Assembly (NCBI GenBank): GCA_964530695.1
Contig: CAZGYQ010000001.1
Coordinates: forward strand, 1 to 64,000
Direction of reading: 5' to 3'
Source: VFBF01 sp964530695
GTDB lineage: Bacteria; Pseudomonadota; Alphaproteobacteria; Caulobacterales; Aquidulcibacteraceae
Length of the DNA: 64,000 bases
Part shown: positions 15,801-22,516 of the stretch, piece by piece
Numbering within the stretch: the first letter of the stretch is position 1
How the letters are laid out: each line of letters starts with the position of its first letter
The notes under the pieces: model-generated
What the model saw: only the letters and a program-made list of their open reading frames with translations
The model's database searches: none
What the model was told of the DNA's origin: nothing
Program-made: the position numbers and the translations under genes

Positions 15801-16339
15801 CGATCTGGAGCGATGCGGAAGTCGAGACGTTGCGGCGTTTCATAAATCAGGGCCTCAGCGCGCGCGCGATCGCCGCCGGCATCGGCAACGGCCGCACGAA
15901 GAACGGCGTGATCTCGAAGGCATGGGCGCTCGGCATCAAGCTCGCAGGCGACGGCTCCACGGGCGGGCGCGTCCGCTCCGCCGCCGCCGTACGGGCGAAG
16001 GCGCGCGGCGAACGCACCGTCGATGATGCGCCGCCGCGTGAGACTTCGGCGTTCGACGCCTCAGTCTTCACCCTGCGCGCGACGCAGACGCGGCCGGCGA
16101 TGCGCGACCTCGACGCCGGGCAGTGCGCGTGGCCCTACGACGACGCGCGCGGCGAGCCACTGCTCGCGTGCGGCGCGGCGTGCGACCCGGAGGCCTCGCC
16201 GCTCTTCGCGCGCTACTGCGCCGTGCACGGCGCCATCGCGAAGGGCGGCAGACGCCCCGACGCCGAGGCGCTCGTGCGCAGCACCGAACGCTTCCTCGCC
16301 TACATGGCCACACGCACGGAGAGCCGCCGTCATGGCTGA
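15797..16339 (+). CDS. GcrA-family cell-cycle regulator homologue, phage-encoded
   Basis: The 180-residue product matches GcrA, the sigma-70 cofactor that in Caulobacter activates promoters with methylated GANTC sites. Seen: the N-terminal helix-turn-helix (WSDAEVETLRRF, GLSARAIAAGIG, NGVISKAWALGI) and the C-terminal sigma-binding part with the typical L-D-x-G-Q-C-A-W-P and Y-C-A-V-H pattern (Cys and His conserved). The middle is a basic linker. It overlaps the gene before (ATGA) and the gene after. A phage copy could redirect host RNA polymerase or couple phage growth to the cell cycle. Confidence 0.88.
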   Translation: MTIWSDAEVETLRRFINQGLSARAIAAGIGNGRTKNGVISKAWALGIKLAGDGSTGGRVRSAAAVRAKARGERTVDDAPPRETSAFDASVFTLRATQTRPAMRDLDAGQCAWPYDDARGEPLLACGAACDPEASPLFARYCAVHGAIAKGGRRPDAEALVRSTERFLAYMATRTESRRHG

Positions 16340-17201
16340 CGCACCCGACCTTCACAAGCAGGGCACGCTCACGCCGCTCGATGCGGCGGGCTTCACCGCG
16401 CCCGCGAACGCCAATCTCGGCCTTGCGCCTGAGTTGCACTGGATCAGGCTCGCCGACTGCGTCGTCGACCGCAGCTACCAGCGCGAGATCACCAGCGAAG
16501 GCGAGCGCAACATCCGCCAGATCATCGCCGCCTTCGACTGGAAGCACTTCACGCCGCTCGTGGTCGCGCCGACGCTCTGCGGCCGCTACGCGATCATCGA
16601 CGGCCGCCATCGCGCGACGGCCGCCTCAGCGCTGGGCTGCGACATGGTGCCGGCGATGATCATCCAGGCCGACGTCGCCACGCAGGCGGCGGCGTTCAAG
16701 GCGATCAACGCGACGACGACGCGCATGTCGCCGTTGAGCACGCACCGTGCGGCGCTCGTCGCGGGCGAGGCGTCTGCGCGCGCCCTGACCGACGTCTGTG
16801 CGCGGGCGGGCGTGACGATCGCGCCCTACCCCAAGCACGCCGGCAAGATCGCGCCGGGCGAGACCCTCGCCGTGGCGATGCTCTACCGCTGCCTGCGGAC
16901 GTTCGGGGCCGAGACGCTGATCACGGCGCTGATGTGCATCACCGAGACCGAGCACAACGTGCCCGGCGCCATCCACGCCCGCGCCATCCGCAGTCTGTGC
17001 CTCGTGCTCGATCGCCATCCGCACTGGCGCGAGGCGGGATCGGCGCTGCTCGATGCGGCCGAGAAGCTCGCGCTCAACGACATCACCGTGGAAGGCAATG
17101 CGGAAGCGGTCGCGGCGTGTCTCACGCAGGAGCTTGCAGAGCTGCTGCCACGTGCGACGGCGCTGGCGCTCACGCACGCGCCGAAGCGAGTGCGACGTTG
17201 A
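16332..17201 (+). CDS. ParB-fold nuclease-like phage protein (289 aa)
   Basis: A 289-residue protein with a ParB/Srx-like N-terminal domain: V-D-x-S-Y-Q-R at about residue 50, F-T-P-L-V-V, and the phosphate-binding I-I-D-G-R-H-R-A-T-A motif near 96-105. The C-terminal two thirds are helical and resemble no known domain. It begins eight bases before the GcrA-like stop. Proteins with this motif in phage early operons are usually DNA-binding or nuclease-like. It is a second ParB-fold protein besides the one at 9047. Confidence 0.78.
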   Translation: MADAPDLHKQGTLTPLDAAGFTAPANANLGLAPELHWIRLADCVVDRSYQREITSEGERNIRQIIAAFDWKHFTPLVVAPTLCGRYAIIDGRHRATAASALGCDMVPAMIIQADVATQAAAFKAINATTTRMSPLSTHRAALVAGEASARALTDVCARAGVTIAPYPKHAGKIAPGETLAVAMLYRCLRTFGAETLITALMCITETEHNVPGAIHARAIRSLCLVLDRHPHWREAGSALLDAAEKLALNDITVEGNAEAVAACLTQELAELLPRATALALTHAPKRVRR

Positions 17202-17416
17202 GCGAGCGCGTGCGCTTCCCCGACGAAGCCTGCAGCGTGTGCAAGGCGTTCGGCGCGTACGGCTGGGGCCCGCCCGAACGCATGCGCTTCGAGCGGCGCT
17301 GCAAGGCGCATCTGTGGCCGGAGTGGGGTCTGCCGATCGCCGAGCGCCAGGCGCTCGCACGTGCGCAAGACAGCACGCCGCCGGCGAAGCGCGAACGGCA
17401 GGCGGGCCTGCTGTGA
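17198..17416 (+). CDS. Small Cys-containing phage protein (72 aa)
   Basis: A 72-residue product with C-S-V-C near the N-terminus and R-R-C-K-A-H-L-W in the middle, which together could form a zinc site. TTG at 17198 overlaps the upstream stop (TTGA); GTG at 17210 is an alternative. It ends overlapping the primase start. Function unknown; a zinc-binding accessory protein is possible. Confidence 0.6.
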   Translation: MSERVRFPDEACSVCKAFGAYGWGPPERMRFERRCKAHLWPEWGLPIAERQALARAQDSTPPAKRERQAGLL

Positions 17417-18648
17417 CGACGATGACTCATTCAGGTCGGCCGCTCATCCCCGCAGAGCAGGTCTGGGCCGAGGCGCGCCGCTCCAGCGCGCGCGACGTCG
17501 CGGAGAAGTGCGGCGCGGTCATCCGCGGCGGCGGCGCGCATGGCTGGGCGCGTGCGCGGCGTTGCCCGCTCTGTGACGGAAAGCAGGACTTCAGCGTCTG
17601 CGACGGCGGCTTCCGCTGCCACAAGTGCGGCGAGAAGGGCGACGCGATCGCGCTGTGGTCGAAGTTCGCGGGCTGCACGCCGTTCGCCGCGGCCTGCGAG
17701 CTGGCGGGCTACCATGTGGACGAAGTGGCGACGCGCGAGAACGTGGCGCGCGACGCCGACGAACAACGCCGCGCAGCAGCGGCGCGCAAGGCGCAGTCGC
17801 ACCGTGAGCGCGTCGCGCGCTCCGGCGATGCGGACGAAGACAGCATCGAACGCGCGCGGCGCCTGTGGGACGCCTCGCGGCCAGCGCGCGACACCATCGT
17901 CGTGCGTTACCTGATGCACCGCGGCGCGACACGCGCGCATGCGGACGCCGTCGCCGGCCGGGTGCGATTCCACGCGAAGCTGCCCTGGTATGACCCGGAG
18001 ATCGAGGGCTGCTGGCCGCGCGCGCCCGATGCGGTGACGCCGGCGATGATCGCGCCGCTGATGCTTGCAGACGGGCGCATCCTCGGCGTGCACGTGACGC
18101 ACCTCGCCGAAGACGGACGCGGCAAGGCGCGGTTGACGCCGGCGAAGAAAATGCACGGCCTGACGGTCGACGATGAAGGCCGCCCCGGCGGCGTGCTGCT
18201 CGTGGCGCCCGCGCGGGCGACCGACGTGCTCATTGTCGGCGAAGGAATCGAGAATGCGCTCGCGGGCGCCGCTGCAGCGATCGCTGCGAAGGCGGCGGGA
18301 CGCGGCGCGGGTGTCTATGCCGCGCTCAGCCTCGACAGGCTGCAGGGCGGCATGGGGCGCGGGGTGTGGGGCGGCGTCGACTGGCGTCGCCCCTGCCCCG
18401 ACCCACTGATGCCGGCGGCGACGATCCCGCACGGCGGTCCGGTGCTCATCGTCGTCGATCACGACATGCGCGGGCTCATCGTTGATGCGGGCACGCGATT
18501 CGAGACGACGATCACGCCGACGCGGCGCGCGCAGGTGTCCGGCGTGCTCGCGGCGCACTGGTGGAAGCTGGCGGGAGCCAGCGACGTGAAGATCATGCTG
18601 CCGCCGCAGGGGAACGACATGACGGATCTGGTGAGGGTGGCAGGTTGA
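17413..18648 (+). CDS. Phage DNA primase (zinc finger plus Toprim)
   Basis: A 411-residue primase-type protein. An N-terminal CHC2-like zinc ribbon is seen as C-P-L-C ... C-H-K-C-G (about residues 53-75). The C-terminal half has Toprim elements: V-L-I-V-G-E-G-I-E-N-A with the key Glu, and V-L-I-V-V-D-H-D with the Asp-x-Asp pair. It would make RNA primers for phage replication together with the helicase that follows. GTG start at 17413 overlaps the upstream stop (GTGA); an ATG three codons later is possible. Confidence 0.88.
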   Translation: MTTMTHSGRPLIPAEQVWAEARRSSARDVAEKCGAVIRGGGAHGWARARRCPLCDGKQDFSVCDGGFRCHKCGEKGDAIALWSKFAGCTPFAAACELAGYHVDEVATRENVARDADEQRRAAAARKAQSHRERVARSGDADEDSIERARRLWDASRPARDTIVVRYLMHRGATRAHADAVAGRVRFHAKLPWYDPEIEGCWPRAPDAVTPAMIAPLMLADGRILGVHVTHLAEDGRGKARLTPAKKMHGLTVDDEGRPGGVLLVAPARATDVLIVGEGIENALAGAAAAIAAKAAGRGAGVYAALSLDRLQGGMGRGVWGGVDWRRPCPDPLMPAATIPHGGPVLIVVDHDMRGLIVDAGTRFETTITPTRRAQVSGVLAAHWWKLAGASDVKIMLPPQGNDMTDLVRVAG

Positions 18649-20159
18649 GCAGCGACGATGATGCACCGACGATCGGCGATGTGGTCGACGATCGCGCGCT
18701 CGGCGATCTCGGGCGTGACGACATCGGCAACGCCGAGCGCTTCATCGCGCGCGTCGGCGTCGACTTCCGCGAAACGCAGCGCGTGGGCCGCCACGGCTGG
18801 GACGGCAAGCGCTGGGCGCTCGATGACGGCGACGTGCTGGTGATGCTGGCGGCGCAACGCGTGGCGCGCGCGATCCGCGACGAAGCGAAGGCCTTCGACG
18901 AAGAGCTCAAGACCGCCGGCGACGATGACTACCTGAAGGACGCGGTGAAGCATCATCGCGCATGGGCGCGCCAGAGCGCGAACGCCGCGCGGCTCAACGC
19001 GATGGTGAGCCAGGCGATGCCGCACCTCGCGCACCCGCTCGAAGGCTGGAACGCGAACGCCGAGCTCCTCTGCCTGCCGGACGGCGTGCTCGATCTCACG
19101 ACGATGGAGCCGCGCTTGAGGCCCCACCGCCGCGAGGACTACATGACGCGGATGGCGGCCGCGGGCTTCGACCCGCAGGCGCCCGCGCCGCCCCTCGCAC
19201 CCAACTGGCGCGCGTTCGTGGAGCGTGTGCTGCCGGACCCGGAGATCCGCGCCTTCGTGCAACGCTGCGTGGGCTCATGCCTCGTCGACAGCGTGTCGGA
19301 CCAGGTGATGATCGTCTTCCACGGCGGCGGCGCGAACGGGAAGTCGACCTTCCTCGATGTCGTCGCAGACGTGATGGGCGAGCTGGCCATGAGCGTGAGC
19401 GTCACGTCGTTCCTCGCGAACGATCGCAGCTCGGGCTCGGCGCCGCAGCCAGACATCGTGCGCCTCGCCTATCGGCCGCGGATGGTGCGCACGTCGGAGC
19501 CGCCGCCCGGCGCGCGTCTCGCAGAAGGCATCATCAAGGAAATCACCGGCGGCGAGCCGATGGTCGTGCGCGACCTGCATGAGAAGCCGATCGAGTTCCG
19601 GCCGAACTTCAAGGTCTTCCTCTCATGCAATAACCGGCCGTCCGTGCGCGGCGGCGATGACGGCATCTGGCGGCGCATCCGGCTCGTGCCGTGGAGCGTG
19701 CAGATCCCGCCGGAAGAACGCGACCCCAAGCTGCGCGACAAGCTCATCGCCGAACGCGACGGGATCTTCGCCTGGCTGCTCGAGGGCTGGGCTGACTGGC
19801 GTGAACGCGGCGGTCTCGAAGCGCCGGCGGCCGTGCTCGATGCGAGCGAGGAGTACCGCACCGAGAGCGATGCGGTCGGCCGCTTCCTCGTGGAGTGGTG
19901 CGTGAAGGGCGAAGGGCGCGAGGTGTCGGCGACGCTGCTGCACGATGCGTTCGAGGCTTGGTCGAAGGCCGAGGGGATGGACGCCATCGGCGGCAACATC
20001 TTCGGGCGCCGCCTGACCGACCGCGGCTACGGCAAGCGCAAGTCCAACGGGATCACCTATCGCACCGGCCTCGACCTCACCGAAGAGGCGCGCACAACGG
20101 CCTATGAGCGCGAGGCCGATCGCGTGTCGCGCGGACGCAAGGCGGCTGTCGAACCATGA
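18645..20159 (+). CDS. P4/D5-type phage replicative helicase
   Basis: A 504-residue superfamily-3-like helicase. A D5_N-type region precedes an ATPase domain with Walker A GGGANGKST (about 227-235), a R-P-R-M-V-R-T-S-E-P Walker-B-like stretch, and the F-L-S-C-N-N-R-P sensor motif ending in G-I-W-R-R-I arginine fingers. This matches C-terminal domains of P4-family primases. TTG at 18645 overlaps the primase stop (TTGA). It is directly followed by the iteron region, as expected if it loads at that origin. Confidence 0.9.
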   Translation: MSSDDDAPTIGDVVDDRALGDLGRDDIGNAERFIARVGVDFRETQRVGRHGWDGKRWALDDGDVLVMLAAQRVARAIRDEAKAFDEELKTAGDDDYLKDAVKHHRAWARQSANAARLNAMVSQAMPHLAHPLEGWNANAELLCLPDGVLDLTTMEPRLRPHRREDYMTRMAAAGFDPQAPAPPLAPNWRAFVERVLPDPEIRAFVQRCVGSCLVDSVSDQVMIVFHGGGANGKSTFLDVVADVMGELAMSVSVTSFLANDRSSGSAPQPDIVRLAYRPRMVRTSEPPPGARLAEGIIKEITGGEPMVVRDLHEKPIEFRPNFKVFLSCNNRPSVRGGDDGIWRRIRLVPWSVQIPPEERDPKLRDKLIAERDGIFAWLLEGWADWRERGGLEAPAAVLDASEEYRTESDAVGRFLVEWCVKGEGREVSATLLHDAFEAWSKAEGMDAIGGNIFGRRLTDRGYGKRKSNGITYRTGLDLTEEARTTAYEREADRVSRGRKAAVEP

Positions 20160-20183
20160 GCCTGCGCGCGATCTTCCCTGAAA

Positions 20184-20440
20184 ATCAGTGCCGATCAGTG
20201 CCGATAGTGCCGATCCGGCCCGTGAATTTCGCCCGCTCCGCAGCCGCCGCAGGCGTGCGTGTCGGCGCGACGCTGGAAATCGGCACTATCGGCACTGATC
20301 GGCACTGCCCCGACCCCATGGGCCGCAACCGAAAGTGACGAAAGTGCCGATAGTGCCGCGAACCTTAAACGCATGGAGGAAGGGGCTTGTCCGTTCGCAT
20401 GCGTTGAAGGTCGTAAATATCGTCACTTTCGTCACTCACA
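20184..20440. repeat. Iteron array, candidate phage replication origin
   Basis: Eleven copies of a 9-mer with consensus AGTG(C/A)CGA(T/A) lie in four clusters: three direct (20187, 20197, 20206), three inverted (20279, 20288, 20298), three direct (20334, 20343, 20352) and two inverted (20419, 20428). The first two clusters form a perfect 28-bp inverted repeat (20187-20214 with 20279-20306). An AT-richer stretch follows (about 20411-20462). Lying right after the helicase, this looks like the origin. Confidence 0.75.
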
Positions 20441-20465
20441 GAAAAACAGAAGAGAGACATCGAAG

Positions 20466-21212
20466 ATGAGCGACCGCAATGGACGGGTTAAGGCGAGCTT
20501 CGACGCCACCGCAGCAGCGCGACGCGTGGAGAGCGCGGACAAGCGCGCGGGTAAGCTGGTGGAGGATGGGGGCGATCGTGCTGCTGCGGATGAGATCAGG
20601 GCGAAGGCTGATTCGTCGGTGCAACGTCGCATCGATGAGATGGGGAAGGCCGCAGCTGAGACCTCGGCCGCGATGCCGAACGCGTTCCGCGCCGTGAAGG
20701 GATCGTTCCGTATCGAGCGCGCGGCGACGCCGCCGGGCTATAACAGCGCGCCTGCGTGGGTGGTGCGTTTCGACGGCAACTCGCCGATCGCGCGGCTCGC
20801 GCGGCCGGCGCGCGTGGGTGACCCTGCCCCGCTGGACGCGCTGCATGTGCGGGCCGCGTCGAAACTCGTGCGCCTGCATGACCGGGCGGTGAAACCGCCT
20901 GCAATCACAGCATCCTACGACGGGCCGCGCGCGGTGAGCGTCGGCGAGTCGTGCTGGATCGATGTCGGCTGTGACGCCTGGGCGGAGATGAACGCGGGCC
21001 TCAAGGCGCTTCTACCCGTGGAGCGTCGCGTGGTGCTCGAGGTGGTGGTCTACGATACGCCGGTGTCGGTGCTCGCGCGTAGCGGGCTCGTGCCGATCGC
21101 GAAGCCGATACGTGCGGAGGCGGCAATCGTGCAGACAGTGCGCCTCGGTCTCGAGCGGCTGTCGTTCGTGTGGGGGCTTGACGCGGGCGCCCCCCGCGAT
21201 GTAGTAAATTAG
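20466..21212 (+). CDS. Hypothetical phage early protein (248 aa)
   Basis: A 248-residue soluble protein. The N-terminal 70 residues are charged and helical; the C-terminal part (L-P-V-E-R-R-V-V-L-E-V-V-V-Y-D, then I-V-Q-T-V-R-L-G-L-E-R-L) faintly recalls DUF6456-type proteins of alphaproteobacteria, which I would not press. It is the last gene before the strong terminator at 21238. Its position in other phages often holds a late-gene regulator; that is only a suggestion. Confidence 0.6.
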   Translation: MSDRNGRVKASFDATAAARRVESADKRAGKLVEDGGDRAAADEIRAKADSSVQRRIDEMGKAAAETSAAMPNAFRAVKGSFRIERAATPPGYNSAPAWVVRFDGNSPIARLARPARVGDPAPLDALHVRAASKLVRLHDRAVKPPAITASYDGPRAVSVGESCWIDVGCDAWAEMNAGLKALLPVERRVVLEVVVYDTPVSVLARSGLVPIAKPIRAEAAIVQTVRLGLERLSFVWGLDAGAPRDVVN

Positions 21213-21237
21213 ATACGGATCACCCGTGCGCCTGAAG

Positions 21238-21268
21238 CGGCGGCTCTTACATAAGGGCCGCCGTTTTT
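21238..21268 (+). terminator. Rho-independent terminator between early and late genes
   Basis: An 11-bp stem (21238-21248 with 21253-21263, one G-T pair), loop ACAT, followed by five T. It separates the rightward early operon from the late genes. Confidence 0.88.
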
Positions 21269-21303
21269 GCGTTCGGGCTTCCGCACATCGCAAGCAACGC
21301 CAT

Positions 21304-21334
21304 CGGGCCGCGTCTTCTCACGAAGCGCGGCCCG
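21304..21334 (+). other. Strong hairpin just upstream of a ribosome-binding site
   Basis: A 9-bp GC stem (21304-21312 with 21326-21334) is extended by CTTC/GAAG around a small loop. It has no T run and ends eight bases before the GGAGG of the gene at 21353. It may control translation or protect the mRNA end. Confidence 0.5.
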
Positions 21335-21352
21335 ACGCGTTTGGAGGCCGGA

Positions 21353-21736
21353 ATGAAGATTACCGTCGACGATGCCATCCTCGCCGCGCTCCCGAACGAA
21401 ACGCGTCTCGCCTTGCTGATCCTTGCCGGCATAGGAGAACTGAAGACCATGATCACCGAAATCATCCAGGCCCTGAAGGATGAGGTCGTCGCCGACACCA
21501 ACGCGACGAACGCCATCATCGCAGTCGTGAACAACTTCGCTGCACAAGTGCAGGCCAACATCGGCAACGAACCGGCGCTGCAGGAGATCCTCGCGGGCTT
21601 CAAGGCGAACACCACCGTGATCGCCGCGGCCGCCGTCGCGAACACTCCGGCTGCGCCTGCGGGTAATCCGGAGCCGCCGCCCGTGGTTGAGGCGCCCGCC
21701 GAACCGGCTCCGGTCGATACCGGCGTGCCGGTCTAA
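21353..21736 (+). CDS. Hypothetical phage protein (127 aa)
   Basis: A 127-residue protein: a helical N-terminal two thirds (repeated I-I and A-L heptad-like pattern, likely coiled coil) and a Pro/Ala/Glu-rich tail. GGAGG at 21343-21347 is well placed. It is the first gene after the early terminator and stands alone ahead of the terminase genes, between two strong hairpins. No family recognised. Confidence 0.65.
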   Translation: MKITVDDAILAALPNETRLALLILAGIGELKTMITEIIQALKDEVVADTNATNAIIAVVNNFAAQVQANIGNEPALQEILAGFKANTTVIAAAAVANTPAAPAGNPEPPPVVEAPAEPAPVDTGVPV

Positions 21737-21754
21737 CCACGTGATCGAACGGGA

Positions 21755-21780
21755 GGGCCGCGACGTGATCGTCGCGGCCC
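21755..21780 (+). other. Perfect 11-bp hairpin without T tract
   Basis: Stem 21755-21765 with 21770-21780, loop TGAT. It lies between the 127-aa gene and the terminase small subunit. It could be a weak terminator, a processing site or part of the packaging (cos) region. Confidence 0.5.
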
Positions 21781-21892
21781 ATACCTTCGACCGTGCCGCG
21801 CGGGTCCTCTCTGGCTCAAAACGCTATACGGTGAGGAAGCCGCGTTTGGCATTTCTAGTGGGCCAGAGCGCGCAAACGGTTGTGAAAACGCC

Positions 21893-22516
21893 GTGCGCGG
21901 TGGTGAAACCCGCTTGAACCAGCGCCAGTTCGCCCAGCTCTGCGACGTGTCGCAGCAGATGGTGTCGAAATATCTGCTCGATGGCCGCCTGGTGGTCGAT
22001 GTGGACGGCCGGATCGACGCGCAACGCTCGCTCGAGGCGCTCGCCGGTCACCTGGACGAAGAAAAACGCGCACTCGCGCTCCAAAAGCTCGCCCTGCGCT
22101 CGCAATCTGCCGCCGACGCGTCGAAAAACGCGCCGCAAGCCGCGCCGATCGAGACCACGGTCTCCGCCAAGCAAGATCACGACCGCATCAAGCGCGATCT
22201 CGCCGCGCTGGAGCTGGCCGAGCGCGCCGGCGAGCTGATCAAGGTCGTCGACGTCGAGGAGCGCATCTACGACGCCGTCGCCAAGATGCGCCAGGCCTAC
22301 GATGCGACGGTCCTCGCCACCGCTGAGCGCCTCGCACGCGATCTGCAACTCACCCAGGAGCGCGTGCCGCTCATCGCGCGCCATCTGCGCCGCGGTTTCA
22401 ACGACGCGCAGGTCGCGTTCGTGGCGCGCCTCGCGCCCGGCGACACCGCAGGCTTCACCTTCGACGACGCCGCGGTCGACACGCCCGTCGCATCCGACAA
22501 GGTCGCCGCCGAGTGA
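21893..22516 (+). CDS. Terminase small subunit (Nu1-like)
   Basis: A 207-residue DNA-recognition subunit of the packaging motor. The N-terminus has a winged-helix start (LNQRQFAQLCDVSQQMVSKYL) like Nu1, which binds near cos. The middle is helical with a Lys/Asp-rich segment (K-Q-D-H-D-R-I-K-R-D-L) common in these proteins. GTG at 21893 and TTG at 21914 are both possible starts. It is coupled to the large subunit (GTGA overlap), the lambda order. Confidence 0.8.
   Translation: MRGGETRLNQRQFAQLCDVSQQMVSKYLLDGRLVVDVDGRIDAQRSLEALAGHLDEEKRALALQKLALRSQSAADASKNAPQAAPIETTVSAKQDHDRIKRDLAALELAERAGELIKVVDVEERIYDAVAKMRQAYDATVLATAERLARDLQLTQERVPLIARHLRRGFNDAQVAFVARLAPGDTAGFTFDDAAVDTPVASDKVAAE

Noticed and set aside
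20156..20338. A 60-codon frame starting in the helicase stop codon
   Set aside because: It is built almost wholly from the iteron repeats and gives a repetitive product (P-I-V-P-I and I-G-T-I-G-T); the repeats explain it better than a gene does.
20184..20440. CRISPR array
   Set aside because: The repeat unit is 9 bases with almost no spacers and changes direction; this is an iteron pattern.
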